Origin: Dryocola sp036489025
Lineage (GTDB): Bacteria; Pseudomonadota; Gammaproteobacteria; Enterobacterales; Enterobacteriaceae
Direction: 5' to 3'
Assembly: GCA_036489025.1 (NCBI GenBank)
Contig: DASXGN010000025.1
Span: 62,001 to 126,000 of the forward strand
Length of the DNA stretch: 64,000 bases
Position numbers and translations under genes: made by a program. A model generated the notes under the pieces. That model saw nothing but the letters and a program-made list of their open reading frames with translations, had not been told where the DNA came from and searched no databases. Within the stretch, counting starts at the first letter, position 1, and each line of letters opens with the position of its first letter. This document shows positions 49,978 to 58,574 of this stretch, one piece after another.

Positions 49978-50762
49978 TGCAGGGCTTGCAGATTTCCGGC
50001 TTCAACGCCGGTTACCCAAAACGCAAAATTATTGAAAATCTTCACGTTCCGGCGCTGCCGCGCGGGAAAATCACCGTGCTGCTGGGGCCGAACGGCTGCG
50101 GTAAATCCACGCTCCTGCGCGCTCTTGCCGGCCTGAACCGGGCGGAAGGTCAGCTGCTGCTGGACGGTGAGGATTTAATGGCGCTGCCGTTTGCCAAACG
50201 AGCGGAGCAGGTGGTCTACCTGCCGCAGTCGCTGCCGCAGGGCGTACACCTGCACGTGCTGGAATCGATAATCGTAGCGCAGCGCGCTTCGGGCGGTCGC
50301 CACGGCCAGCAGGGGGAAGAGCAGGTCATGGCGCTGCTCAGCCAGCTGGGGATTTCTCACCTGGCGCTGAGCTACCTCGACCAGCTTTCCGGCGGGCAGA
50401 AACAGCTGGTGGGCCTTGCCCAGTCGCTGATTCGCCGTCCTTCCCTGCTGCTGCTCGATGAGCCGCTCAGCGCGCTGGATCTCAACTATCAGTTTCACGT
50501 GATGGACCTGGTCGCGAGGGAAACCCGCCAGCGCAACATCGTCACCGTCGTGGTGGTGCACGATATCAATATTGCCCTGCGCCACAGCGAACACGTGCTG
50601 ATGCTGCGCGACGGCAGGCTGGTTGCCAGCGGCGAGCCGGAAGAGGTGATTACGCCGCAAAGCCTGGCCCAGGTTTACGGCGTAAGAGGCCGCATTGAAC
50701 GCTGCTCCCAGGGCGTGGCGCAGGTGTTGATTGACGGCTTAGTCGAAACGCCAACCGTATAA
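49977..50762 (+). CDS. Iron-siderophore ABC transporter ATP-binding protein
   Basis: 261-aa ATPase of the FepC/FecE group. Walker A GPNGCGKST (37-45), signature LSGGQ (137-141), Walker B LLLLDEP (157-163) and switch histidine in VVVVHDINIALRHS. The ATG overlaps the permease stop by one base (TGATG), so translation is coupled; a much longer upstream frame lies inside the permease gene and is not used. Convergent with the TonB-dependent receptor. Confidence 0.92.
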   Translation: MQGLQISGFNAGYPKRKIIENLHVPALPRGKITVLLGPNGCGKSTLLRALAGLNRAEGQLLLDGEDLMALPFAKRAEQVVYLPQSLPQGVHLHVLESIIVAQRASGGRHGQQGEEQVMALLSQLGISHLALSYLDQLSGGQKQLVGLAQSLIRRPSLLLLDEPLSALDLNYQFHVMDLVARETRQRNIVTVVVVHDINIALRHSEHVLMLRDGRLVASGEPEEVITPQSLAQVYGVRGRIERCSQGVAQVLIDGLVETPTV

Positions 50763-50796
50763 GCGTCTCCGGCGCTGTATGGGCCATCTGAAGCTG

Positions 50797-50832
50797 AAAA
50801 GCCCGGAATCAAAAAATTGATTCCGGGCTTTT
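50797..50832. terminator. Bidirectional terminator between ATPase and TonB receptor genes
   Basis: Perfect 14-bp stem AAAAGCCCGGAATC/GATTCCGGGCTTTT (50797-50810/50819-50832) with an A/T loop and T-tracts on both strands. Confidence 0.93.
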
Positions 50833-50848
50833 CTCCTACGCTCAGGGC

Positions 50849-52807
50849 TTAAAAGTTATAGGTTAAGCCCACGGTATAGCGACGTCCGTCAAGAATGGTG
50901 CCGTAGTCGTCGTAATCGATTGTTTTATCGAAGACGTTATACACCCCTGCCGAAACCATCATATCTTTATTCGCGTTATAGCGCAGGCCTACGTCGACCA
51001 GCGTATAGGATGGGGTGCTCTTAGCCATTGAGGTTCTGCTCAGATATTCCGACGTTTTCCCGCGCAGGTTCAGGCGGCTCCAGACGCCAATATCAGACGT
51101 GGCCTGCCAGTCAAGCGTCGAGTTGAACATGTGCTTAGGCATCTTGTTCAGCGGCTTGCCGGAGAATTTGCCGCTCTTTTGTTCGGACTCGGTGTAGGTG
51201 TAGTTGCTGGTCAGATTCACATCCTGGGTTATCTTCCAGCCAAACGTCGACTCCACGCCGCGCATATTGGCTTTATCGACGTTTACCCTGTCGCTGACGA
51301 AATCATACTTGTGGCCGCCAATATTACACGCCGGGTCCGCACTGCTGTTACAGCGACGAACTTCGGTGATTTTGTCTTTGAAATCAGTATTAAACAGGGT
51401 TATGCCAGCGTTAAGGTTTTCACTGTTATCCCATAACAGCGCAATTTCTTCACTCAGGCTTTTTTCAGGCTTGAGATCCGGATTGCCCACGATAATACCG
51501 TCGAGACGTCCGCCGCCGGTAACCTGTCCCCAGCTGGCTGAAGACTGGCGCAGATCGGGTGAGCGGTAGCCCGCAGACACGCCGCCTTTAATCGTCCACT
51601 GCTCGGCGAGATGCCAGACGCCGTAACCGCGCGGTGTCCAGTGGGTGCCGTAGTTTTCATCTTTATCCATGCGCAGGCCACCGGTCAGCGTGAAGCTGTC
51701 CGTCATTGCCCATTCGTCCTCGCCGAATAACGCCCAGCTCCAGCGCGTTAATTTATTCAGCCCCTGAGCCGCTTCGAGCTGGTTGCCGTCGTCCTTGAGT
51801 TTTTCATACTTGTACTGGCCGCCGAGCGTGAGCGTATGGTCGCCCAGGAAGAACTGGTTTTGGTTATTCAGGATGGTGTTGTAAGACTCCATCTTACGCC
51901 CGGGATTATTGGTTTTTTCCTGCTGGACATAGCTTGTGGTATTAAAATCGTCATAGTAGCCGTGGTGGGTCAGCGCGTAGGTTGTATGCTCATAGCGGCT
52001 TTCGCTTTTGTCCCTGTCGGCCGCCGAGGATTCGCCCGGGGTGCTGTTGCGGTCCTGCAGCTCGCGAGACAGCTCAAGATCGAAATCGTTTTTTTCATCA
52101 AGCGTCAGGTTGAACGCTACCGAGCCGTTGCGCATTTTCTGCTCGTTGTAGCCATTGAGGATTTTATCTTCGGCGCGACGAGAAAGTAATCCGGTAACCT
52201 TAGCACCCAGCAACCCGTCAATAAGCGGGCCTGAGGCGTAGAAATCCGTCTGGAACAGGTCGCCGGAGTCGTTATTTTCCTGAAAAGTCGCATCGCCGTG
52301 CAGCGAGCCGTTCCAGCCGCGCGTATTGGACGTTTTTTTGGTAATGATGTTAATGACCCCGCCCATGGCATCGGAGCCGTACAGCGAGGACATCGGCCCG
52401 CGAATCACCTCAATACGTTCGATAGATTCCAGAGGAGGCATCCAGCCCTGTTCGATTCCCGCGTTGTCGCTGTTAGGGCGGGTGCCCCGCGTGCTGATGC
52501 GTTTGCCGTCGATTAAAAATAACGTGTACTGAGAGGACATGCCGCGGATGCTGATATCACTGCTGCTGCCCCCGCCGGTGACCACCACGCCGGGCACGTC
52601 TTTTAGCGCATCGGTCACATCGCGATACGCCTTATCCTCAATTTGCTGTTTGGTGATGACAGAGATTGAAGCCGGTGCGTTTTGTATTTTCTGTTCAAAG
52701 CCCGTTGCCGTCACGACCATCGTATCTTGTGCATCGGCCTGGGCAAGGGAAGGGGTTGAAGCCGCGCAAATCATTACGGCGATGAGTTTCTTGCGATGTA
52801 TAGCCAT
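50849..52807 (-). CDS. TonB-dependent siderophore receptor (IrgA/CirA type, at the cirA position)
   Basis: Outer-membrane receptor, probably for catecholate siderophores. From 52807 it has 652 aa: a signal peptide ending SLAQA (about residue 24), TonB box DTMVVTA, a plug domain with GMSSQYTLFLIDGKR and ERIEVIRGPMSSLYGSDAMGGVINIITKK (about 130-160), then a 22-strand barrel ending GLTYNF with C-terminal Phe. E. coli has cirA here; this protein shares the plug motifs but resembles the Vibrio IrgA group more, so the symbol is withheld. SD (GGAG) favours 52807 over an ATG 13 codons upstream. A near-perfect Fur site lies upstream. Confidence 0.88.
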   Translation of the reverse strand: MAIHRKKLIAVMICAASTPSLAQADAQDTMVVTATGFEQKIQNAPASISVITKQQIEDKAYRDVTDALKDVPGVVVTGGGSSSDISIRGMSSQYTLFLIDGKRISTRGTRPNSDNAGIEQGWMPPLESIERIEVIRGPMSSLYGSDAMGGVINIITKKTSNTRGWNGSLHGDATFQENNDSGDLFQTDFYASGPLIDGLLGAKVTGLLSRRAEDKILNGYNEQKMRNGSVAFNLTLDEKNDFDLELSRELQDRNSTPGESSAADRDKSESRYEHTTYALTHHGYYDDFNTTSYVQQEKTNNPGRKMESYNTILNNQNQFFLGDHTLTLGGQYKYEKLKDDGNQLEAAQGLNKLTRWSWALFGEDEWAMTDSFTLTGGLRMDKDENYGTHWTPRGYGVWHLAEQWTIKGGVSAGYRSPDLRQSSASWGQVTGGGRLDGIIVGNPDLKPEKSLSEEIALLWDNSENLNAGITLFNTDFKDKITEVRRCNSSADPACNIGGHKYDFVSDRVNVDKANMRGVESTFGWKITQDVNLTSNYTYTESEQKSGKFSGKPLNKMPKHMFNSTLDWQATSDIGVWSRLNLRGKTSEYLSRTSMAKSTPSYTLVDVGLRYNANKDMMVSAGVYNVFDKTIDYDDYGTILDGRRYTVGLTYNF

Positions 52808-52965
52808 ATTTCCCACTCCATGTGTTAAGAAAGTCTCCATCAGCAACGGCCGGGTATGACCCGTATTACCGGCAGTAATAGTGTGTATATCTTTGTCTTC
52901 TAATGTTTCTTAGGTGATGGAGAACCGTGGGATTGTACAAAAAATTCATGTTTTGTAAACACGAA

Positions 52966-52980
52966 TGATATTAATTATCA
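52966..52980 (-). promoter_or_regulatory. Fur box of the TonB receptor gene
   Basis: TGATATTAATTATCA matches the 7-1-7 Fur pattern with a single mismatch, about 160 bp upstream of the receptor start in an AT-rich stretch. Confidence 0.75.
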
Positions 52981-53082
52981 TTTTCTTTGCTTTGTGTGCG
53001 GAGGGGGAGATAGCAGGGAAAAGCTAAGAAGAAAGATTAACGGCGGGGCGGGGCCCGCCTGAGATGCTGCAAAAGCATGATG

Positions 53083-53913
53083 TTAAGCCAGATGCTCCGC
53101 GTGGAACCGCAGATGGTCCTCCACAAACGAAGCGATAAAGTAATAGCTATGGTCGTAGCCCGGCTGCACGCGCAGGGTTAACGGCCAATTTTTTTGCCGC
53201 GCCGCTTCCGCGAACTGCGCGGGCTGGAGCTGATCGGCGAGGAACTGGTCGGCATCTCCCTGATCGATAAGCGTCGGCAGGGCGTTTTTCTCGTCCGCCG
53301 CCGTCAGCAGGCAGCAGCTGTCCCACTTCTGCCATTCGGCTTCATCGTCGCCCAGGTAGGCGGCAAAGGCTTTTTGCCCCCACGGCACGCGGGTTGGGTT
53401 CACGATGGGCGCAAATGCGGATACCGAGCAGAAACGGCCCGGATTTTTTAGCGCAATACTCAGCGCGCCGTGTCCGCCCATGGAGTGCCCAAAGATCGAT
53501 GCCTTCTCGCTGATGCTGAAGTTGTCGGCGATTAACGCAGGGAGCTCGTCGCAAATGTAATCGTACATGCGGAAATGCCCGGCCCACGGCTGCTGCGTTG
53601 CGTTGAGGTAGAAAGCTGCGCCCTGGCCCAGGTCGTAGCTTTCACTGTTCGGCACGTTCTCGCCGCGCGGGCTGGTGTCCGGCATCACCAGCACAATACC
53701 CAGCTCGGCGGCAACGCGCTGCGCGCCGGCTTTGGTGGTGAAGTTTTCATCGTTGCAGGTTAATCCCGAAAGCCAGTACAGCACCGGCGGGGGAGTGGTT
53801 CGCGGAGAAGGCAGAAAAATACTGAACGTCATCGGGCACTTCAGCACCGCTGAGTCATGGCGCCAGCGCTGCTGCCAGCCGTCAAAACATCGGTGTTCTT
53901 CGAGGAGTTCCAT
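53083..53913 (-). CDS. yeiG: S-formylglutathione hydrolase YeiG
   Basis: Serine hydrolase releasing formate and glutathione from S-formylglutathione in formaldehyde detoxification. 276 aa (E. coli YeiG 278), alpha/beta hydrolase with nucleophile S144 in GHSMGGHGA, an Asp near 220 (DQGDADQFL) and catalytic His255 (GYDHSYYF). Oxyanion region WLSGLTCNDENF. Located between cirA position and folE as in E. coli. Confidence 0.94.
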   Translation of the reverse strand: MELLEEHRCFDGWQQRWRHDSAVLKCPMTFSIFLPSPRTTPPPVLYWLSGLTCNDENFTTKAGAQRVAAELGIVLVMPDTSPRGENVPNSESYDLGQGAAFYLNATQQPWAGHFRMYDYICDELPALIADNFSISEKASIFGHSMGGHGALSIALKNPGRFCSVSAFAPIVNPTRVPWGQKAFAAYLGDDEAEWQKWDSCCLLTAADEKNALPTLIDQGDADQFLADQLQPAQFAEAARQKNWPLTLRVQPGYDHSYYFIASFVEDHLRFHAEHLA

Positions 53914-53975
53914 GCAGAGGTTCCTTAATTATCTTCAGGATCAATGAACAACTTTCACTTCACCCCAGTCTAGTC

Positions 53976-55145
53976 ATGCGGCATCATGCTGACAACGAAA
54001 TTGTAACAATCGGGGCTGATGTGGCGGCACGTATCGCGTTGACGGGATTTCTGGTGCTGGTGGTGGCGATGGGCATTGGTCGCTTTGCCTTTACGCCGCA
54101 GGTTCCGCTGATGATAAGCGAAGGTCAGTTGACCTTAACCAGCGCCGGTTTAGTGGCCGCGGTTAACTATCTGGGCTATCTGGTTGGCGCGTGGGATGCC
54201 ATGCGCGCCCATCGCCGCGTTGAACTGAGGCTGATGGCTGGCGTCTGGGGGGCGGTTGTTTTAACGCTGCTTTCCGCCGCCGTTGATAGCGCGTTCTGGC
54301 ATGCGGTTATCCGTTTTTTAATCGGCTGGGCCAGCGGCTGGGCGATGGTTCTGGTCGCCGCGTGGAGCAACGAACAGCTCGCCCATCTCGGCAAGCCGGG
54401 GCTGAGCGCGGCGGTATTTGCCGGGCCCGGCGCGGGCATATTCATCAGCGGCCTGCTTGCGGTCGGCGTGCATAGTTTTGGGCTGGTTGCGGCTCAGGCC
54501 TGGCTGGTTTACGGGGTGCTGGCGCTGCTGTTTGTTCTGTTCATTGCCCGCAATTTGCCGCGCAAAGGGCAACTCCACCGGCCTGAAACGGCACCCGAAC
54601 CGCTGGTGCTCACCGCCCCGCTGAAACGCCTGGTATGGAGCTACAGCCTGGCGGGCTTCGGCTATATCCTGCCGGCAACTTTTCTGTCGCAGATGGCCAA
54701 CGCCCGCTTCCCTGATAGTCTGTTTGCCCAGTTTGTCTGGCCGGTTTTTGGCGGCGCAGCCGTGGTGGGTATTTTGCTCGGCATTGCTACGCGCGGCATG
54801 CTGCAAAGCAATCAGCGGCTCGCACTGGTGCTGTGGCTGCAGGCGGCGGGCGTTTTTGCCTCAGACCTGGTGCCGGGGATGAGCGGCCTGGTGCTTGGGG
54901 CGCTGCTGGTCGGCGGCGGCTTCCTGTGCGCCGTGCAGCTTTCGCTACAGTACGGACGTGAAATGGCACCAAAGCACACGCGCTATCTGGCGGGATTATT
55001 GACCACCGGCTATGCCGTCGGTCAGCTGGTCGGCCCGGCCCTCTCGGCGCTGTCCAGCGCACTGACTCATCAGCTGGAGCCCGCGCTGTACGTTGCCGGA
55101 GCGGCATTAATCATCGGCGGCGGCCTGGTCTGGAAAAGGGATTGA
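53976..55145 (+). CDS. YbfB/YjiJ family MFS transporter
   Basis: A 389-aa inner-membrane protein with about 12 hydrophobic segments, resembling E. coli YjiJ (MGIGRFAFTPQVPLMI near the N-terminus, NYLGYLVGAW, GPGAGIFISG, GYILPATFL). Substrate unknown. Divergent from yeiG across 62 bp and upstream of folE. Not at this location in E. coli K-12. Confidence 0.85.
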   Translation: MRHHADNEIVTIGADVAARIALTGFLVLVVAMGIGRFAFTPQVPLMISEGQLTLTSAGLVAAVNYLGYLVGAWDAMRAHRRVELRLMAGVWGAVVLTLLSAAVDSAFWHAVIRFLIGWASGWAMVLVAAWSNEQLAHLGKPGLSAAVFAGPGAGIFISGLLAVGVHSFGLVAAQAWLVYGVLALLFVLFIARNLPRKGQLHRPETAPEPLVLTAPLKRLVWSYSLAGFGYILPATFLSQMANARFPDSLFAQFVWPVFGGAAVVGILLGIATRGMLQSNQRLALVLWLQAAGVFASDLVPGMSGLVLGALLVGGGFLCAVQLSLQYGREMAPKHTRYLAGLLTTGYAVGQLVGPALSALSSALTHQLEPALYVAGAALIIGGGLVWKRD

Positions 55146-55261
55146 CGATTTCAATAATTATCCTTCGCACTACTGGATTATGCGGGCGCGCTCCCGCACA
55201 ATGAGCGCACACTTTGTCCCACGTAGGGCAGAGGTCAGCCACACCTGCAGGAGAAAACAGC

Positions 55262-55927
55262 ATGTCTACACTCAGTAAAGAAGCCGCTTTGGTTCACGAG
55301 GCTTTGGTTGCGCGCGGGCTGGAAACGCCGCTGCGTCCACCTTTGCGTGAACTGGATAATGAAACCCGCAAGCGCGAGATCGCCGGACATATGACGGAAA
55401 TCATGCAATTGCTGAATCTTGACCTGAGCGACGACAGCCTGATGGAAACGCCGCATCGCATCGCCAAGATGTACGTCGATGAGATTTTCTCCGGCCTTGA
55501 TTACGCCAACTTCCCGAAAATCACCGTCATTGAAAACAAGATGAAGGTGGATGAAATGGTGACGGTGCGCGACATCACGCTGACCAGCACCTGCGAACAC
55601 CATTTTGTGACCATCGACGGTAAAGCGACGGTGGCCTATATTCCAAAAGACACCGTGATTGGCCTGTCGAAAATTAACCGCATCGTGCAGTTCTTTGCCC
55701 AGCGCCCGCAGGTGCAGGAACGTCTGACGCAGCAGATTCTGATTGCGCTGCAAACGCTGCTCGGCACCAATAACGTGGCGGTTTCTATCGATGCCGTTCA
55801 CTACTGCGTGAAGGCCCGCGGAGTGCAGGATGCGACCAGCGCTACCACTACCACTTCGCTTGGCGGCCTGTTCAAATCCAGTCAGAACACTCGCCAGGAG
55901 TTCCTGCGCGCCGTTCGTCACAGCTAA
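55262..55927 (+). CDS. folE: GTP cyclohydrolase I FolE
   Basis: First enzyme of folate synthesis, converting GTP to 7,8-dihydroneopterin triphosphate; zinc-dependent decamer. From 55262 it has 221 aa (E. coli 222), beginning MSTLSKEAALVHEALVARGL. Zinc ligands are C111, H114 (TSTCEHHF) and C182 (HYCVKARG). Upstream in-frame codons are not conserved, and the SD GGAGAA favours 55262. yeiB begins 19 bp downstream. Confidence 0.97.
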   Translation: MSTLSKEAALVHEALVARGLETPLRPPLRELDNETRKREIAGHMTEIMQLLNLDLSDDSLMETPHRIAKMYVDEIFSGLDYANFPKITVIENKMKVDEMVTVRDITLTSTCEHHFVTIDGKATVAYIPKDTVIGLSKINRIVQFFAQRPQVQERLTQQILIALQTLLGTNNVAVSIDAVHYCVKARGVQDATSATTTTSLGGLFKSSQNTRQEFLRAVRHS

Positions 55928-55946
55928 TCTTCAGCGGGCGGGAACC

Positions 55947-57104
55947 ATGGAAAGAAATGTCACGTTGGATTTCGTCCGTGGCGTCGCCATTCTTGGCATC
56001 CTGCTGCTCAATATCGTTGCCTTCGGCCTGCCGAAGGCGGCGTATATCAATCCCGCCTGGTCGGGCTCCCCTTCCGTTAGCGACCTTTGGACCTGGGCGA
56101 TGCTCGATCTGTTTGCGCAGGTCAAATTCCTGACGCTTTTTGCCCTGCTGTTTGGCGCCGGCCTGCAAATGCTGTTACATCGCGGCAAGCGCTGGATTCA
56201 GTCGCGCCTGACGCTGCTGGTTCTGCTCGGCTTTATGCACGCTTTACTGCTGTGGGACGGTGATATTCTGCTGGCCTATGGCCTGGTCGGGCTGGTCTGC
56301 TGGCGTTTGATTCGCGACGCGCCGGGCACGCGACAGCTGTTCAATACCGGCGCGCTGCTTTACCTCACCGGCGTCGGCGTGCTGCTGCTGCTTGGTTTTA
56401 TCTCCGGCGATGCGCCGAATCGCTCCTGGGTTCCGGACGCTGCTAACCTTCAGTACGAACAGTGGTGGAAGCTTAATGGCGGGGTTGAAGCCATCAGCAA
56501 CCGTGCGGATCTGCTTGCATCCAACCTGCTGGCATTAGGCGCGCAGTATGGCTGGCAACTGGCCGGAATGATGCTGCTCGGCGCGGCGCTGATGCGCAGC
56601 GGCTGGCTAAAAGGGCAGTTTAGCCTGCATCATTACCGCCGCACCGGCGCGTGGCTGATTGCGGTCGGTATGCTGATAAATCTGCCGGGCATTTATGCCC
56701 AGTGGCAGGTGAGCTGGGATTACCGCTGGTGCGCCTTTCTGCTGCAGGCTCCGCGCGAGCTGAGCGCGCCTTTCCAGGCAATCGGCTACGCGGCGCTGGC
56801 CTTTGGCTACTGGCCGACGCTGTCGAAGCTGCGGCTGGTCAGCGCCGTGACCTGCGTGGGCCGCATGGCGCTGTCGAACTATCTGCTGCAAACGCTGATT
56901 TGCACCACGCTTTTCTTCCGCTTTGACCTGATGATGAAATTTGACCGCCTGCAGCTGCTGGCCTTTGTGCCTGCGGTGTGGGCGGTGAACCTTCTTTTCT
57001 CCGTTATCTGGCTGCGCTACTTCCGCCAGGGGCCGCTGGAATGGCTGTGGCGGCAATTGACCGCGCGGGCTGCGGGGGTATCACTCAGGCATTCAGCAAG
57101 ATAA
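55947..57104 (+). CDS. yeiB: DUF418 membrane protein YeiB
   Basis: Inner-membrane protein of unknown function, 385 aa from 55947 (E. coli length), beginning MERNVTLDFVRGVAILGILL. About eight to ten membrane helices, with conserved FGAGLQMLL, LLLWDGDILLAYGLVG and C-terminal DUF418 stretch GRMALSNYLLQTLICT and YFRQGPLEWLWR. Likely cotranscribed with folE. An open frame reaching back into folE is not used. Confidence 0.92.
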   Translation: MERNVTLDFVRGVAILGILLLNIVAFGLPKAAYINPAWSGSPSVSDLWTWAMLDLFAQVKFLTLFALLFGAGLQMLLHRGKRWIQSRLTLLVLLGFMHALLLWDGDILLAYGLVGLVCWRLIRDAPGTRQLFNTGALLYLTGVGVLLLLGFISGDAPNRSWVPDAANLQYEQWWKLNGGVEAISNRADLLASNLLALGAQYGWQLAGMMLLGAALMRSGWLKGQFSLHHYRRTGAWLIAVGMLINLPGIYAQWQVSWDYRWCAFLLQAPRELSAPFQAIGYAALAFGYWPTLSKLRLVSAVTCVGRMALSNYLLQTLICTTLFFRFDLMMKFDRLQLLAFVPAVWAVNLLFSVIWLRYFRQGPLEWLWRQLTARAAGVSLRHSAR

Positions 57105-57169
57105 TGATATACATCACAAACGTTAACGAATTGTATGTAACCGTTTTCATGAGTGTGATCGTCTTCTCA
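57103..57169 (+). promoter_or_regulatory. galS control region: two CRP-like sites and a gal operator
   Basis: CRP-like AATGA-N6-TCACA (57103-57118) and TGTGA-N6-TCTCA (57154-57169) flank a gal-type operator ATGTAACCGTTTTCAT (57135-57150). The arrangement predicts CRP activation and autoregulation by GalS. Confidence 0.7.
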
Positions 57170-57260
57170 TAAACCCGCCCCCGACTCGCCGCAGAATAGC
57201 CTCCTTGCCAAAAACAGGGTGCAGCTATGAGACCGACTCTTCCAACGCCAGGTGATAAAT

Positions 57261-58283
57261 ATGATCACCATTCGTGACGTGGCCCGCATTGCCGGGGTCT
57301 CCGTCGCGACGGTGTCCCGCGTGCTGAACAACAGCGCGCTGGTCAGCGCTGAAACCCGCGAAAGCGTGATGCGCGCCGTCTCCCAGACGGGATATCGCCC
57401 TAACGCAAATGCGCAGGCGCTGGCCACCCAGGTCAGCGACACAATCGGCGTGGTGGTGATGGACGTGTCGGACCCGTTCTTTGGCGCCCTCGTCAAAGCG
57501 GTGGACGTTGTCGCGCAGCAGCACAATAAATACGTGCTGATCGGCAACAGCTATCATCAGGAAGAAAAAGAACGTCACGCCATTGAGGTGCTGATTCGCC
57601 AGCGCTGCAACGCTCTTATTGTCCATGCCAAAGCGTTAAGCGATGCCGAACTCGGCGAGTTCCTCGACCACATTCCCGGCATGGTGCTGATTAACCGCAT
57701 TGTGCCCGGCTACGCTCATCGCTGCGTAGGGCTGGATAACGTGAGCGGGGCGGTAATGGCGACGCGAATGCTGCTTAATCAGGGGCACCAGCGCATCGGC
57801 TATCTGGCCTCCAGCCACAGCATTGAAGACAACGAACAGCGTCGGGAAGGCTGGCTGCGCGCCATGACCGAGCAGGGCATCGTGCCGCCGGAAAGCTGGG
57901 TGGGCATCGGTTCGCCGGACATGCAGGGCGGCGAAGCGGCAATGGTAGAGCTGCTGGGCCGCAACCTGCAGCTGAGTGCGGTGTTCTCTTACAACGACAG
58001 CATGGCCGCGGGGGCGCTTACCGCATTGAAAGATAATGGCATTATCGTGCCTCACCACGTTTCGGTTATTGGCTTTGACGATATTCCGATGGCTCGTTAC
58101 ACCGATCCACAGCTGACCACCGTGCGCTATCCGGTTGTTTCAATGGCTCGCCTGGCGACGGAGCTGGCGTTACAGGGCGCGGCAGGCACGCTGGATGGGG
58201 ATGCAACGCACTGTTTTATGCCAACTTTAGTTCGTCGTCATTCGGTGGCGCCGAAGCAAAATGCGGGGTCGATCACTCTCTGA
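57261..58283 (+). CDS. galS: Mgl repressor / galactose isorepressor GalS
   Basis: LacI-family repressor of the mgl operon, responsive to galactose. 340 aa (E. coli 346) from the ATG at 57261, where ITIRDVARIAGVSVATVSRVL forms the helix-turn-helix and hinge starts; a GTG three codons earlier is less likely because AGGTG serves as SD. The periplasmic-binding-protein-like domain spans about 60-330. It lies directly upstream of mglBAC as in E. coli. Confidence 0.95.
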   Translation: MITIRDVARIAGVSVATVSRVLNNSALVSAETRESVMRAVSQTGYRPNANAQALATQVSDTIGVVVMDVSDPFFGALVKAVDVVAQQHNKYVLIGNSYHQEEKERHAIEVLIRQRCNALIVHAKALSDAELGEFLDHIPGMVLINRIVPGYAHRCVGLDNVSGAVMATRMLLNQGHQRIGYLASSHSIEDNEQRREGWLRAMTEQGIVPPESWVGIGSPDMQGGEAAMVELLGRNLQLSAVFSYNDSMAAGALTALKDNGIIVPHHVSVIGFDDIPMARYTDPQLTTVRYPVVSMARLATELALQGAAGTLDGDATHCFMPTLVRRHSVAPKQNAGSITL

Positions 58284-58294
58284 TTAAAGTCTTT

Positions 58295-58329
58295 GATGTA
58301 ACCGGTTTCAATCTGTGAGTAAATTCACA
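58295..58329 (+). promoter_or_regulatory. mgl promoter control sites: gal operator and consensus CRP site
   Basis: Gal operator-like ATGTAACCGGTTTCAA (58296-58311) is followed at once by a perfect CRP site TGTGA-GTAAAT-TCACA (58314-58329), about 245 bp upstream of mglB. The remainder of the 291-bp gap to mglB is AT-rich leader with no gene; ATGTAACGG at 58383-58391 may be an extra half-operator. Confidence 0.85.
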
Positions 58330-58574
58330 GTTAATTAACATTACGCTGTCTATGATGTCAGCGTTTTATAAGCTGAAACACGATGTAACGGTGACTACTC
58401 AGTTTCACCAGCGGTATTCAGCGAAAAACTATCAATAAAACGCAGTATAGGATCGTTACAGAACACGGAAGAGTAATTATTTTAGGATAATTTTCGGCAT
58501 TCAGTAACGTTTTTATAACATTACTGCCGTGCCTGAATATCACTGAACTACCCTGCAAAAAAACCGGAGATACC

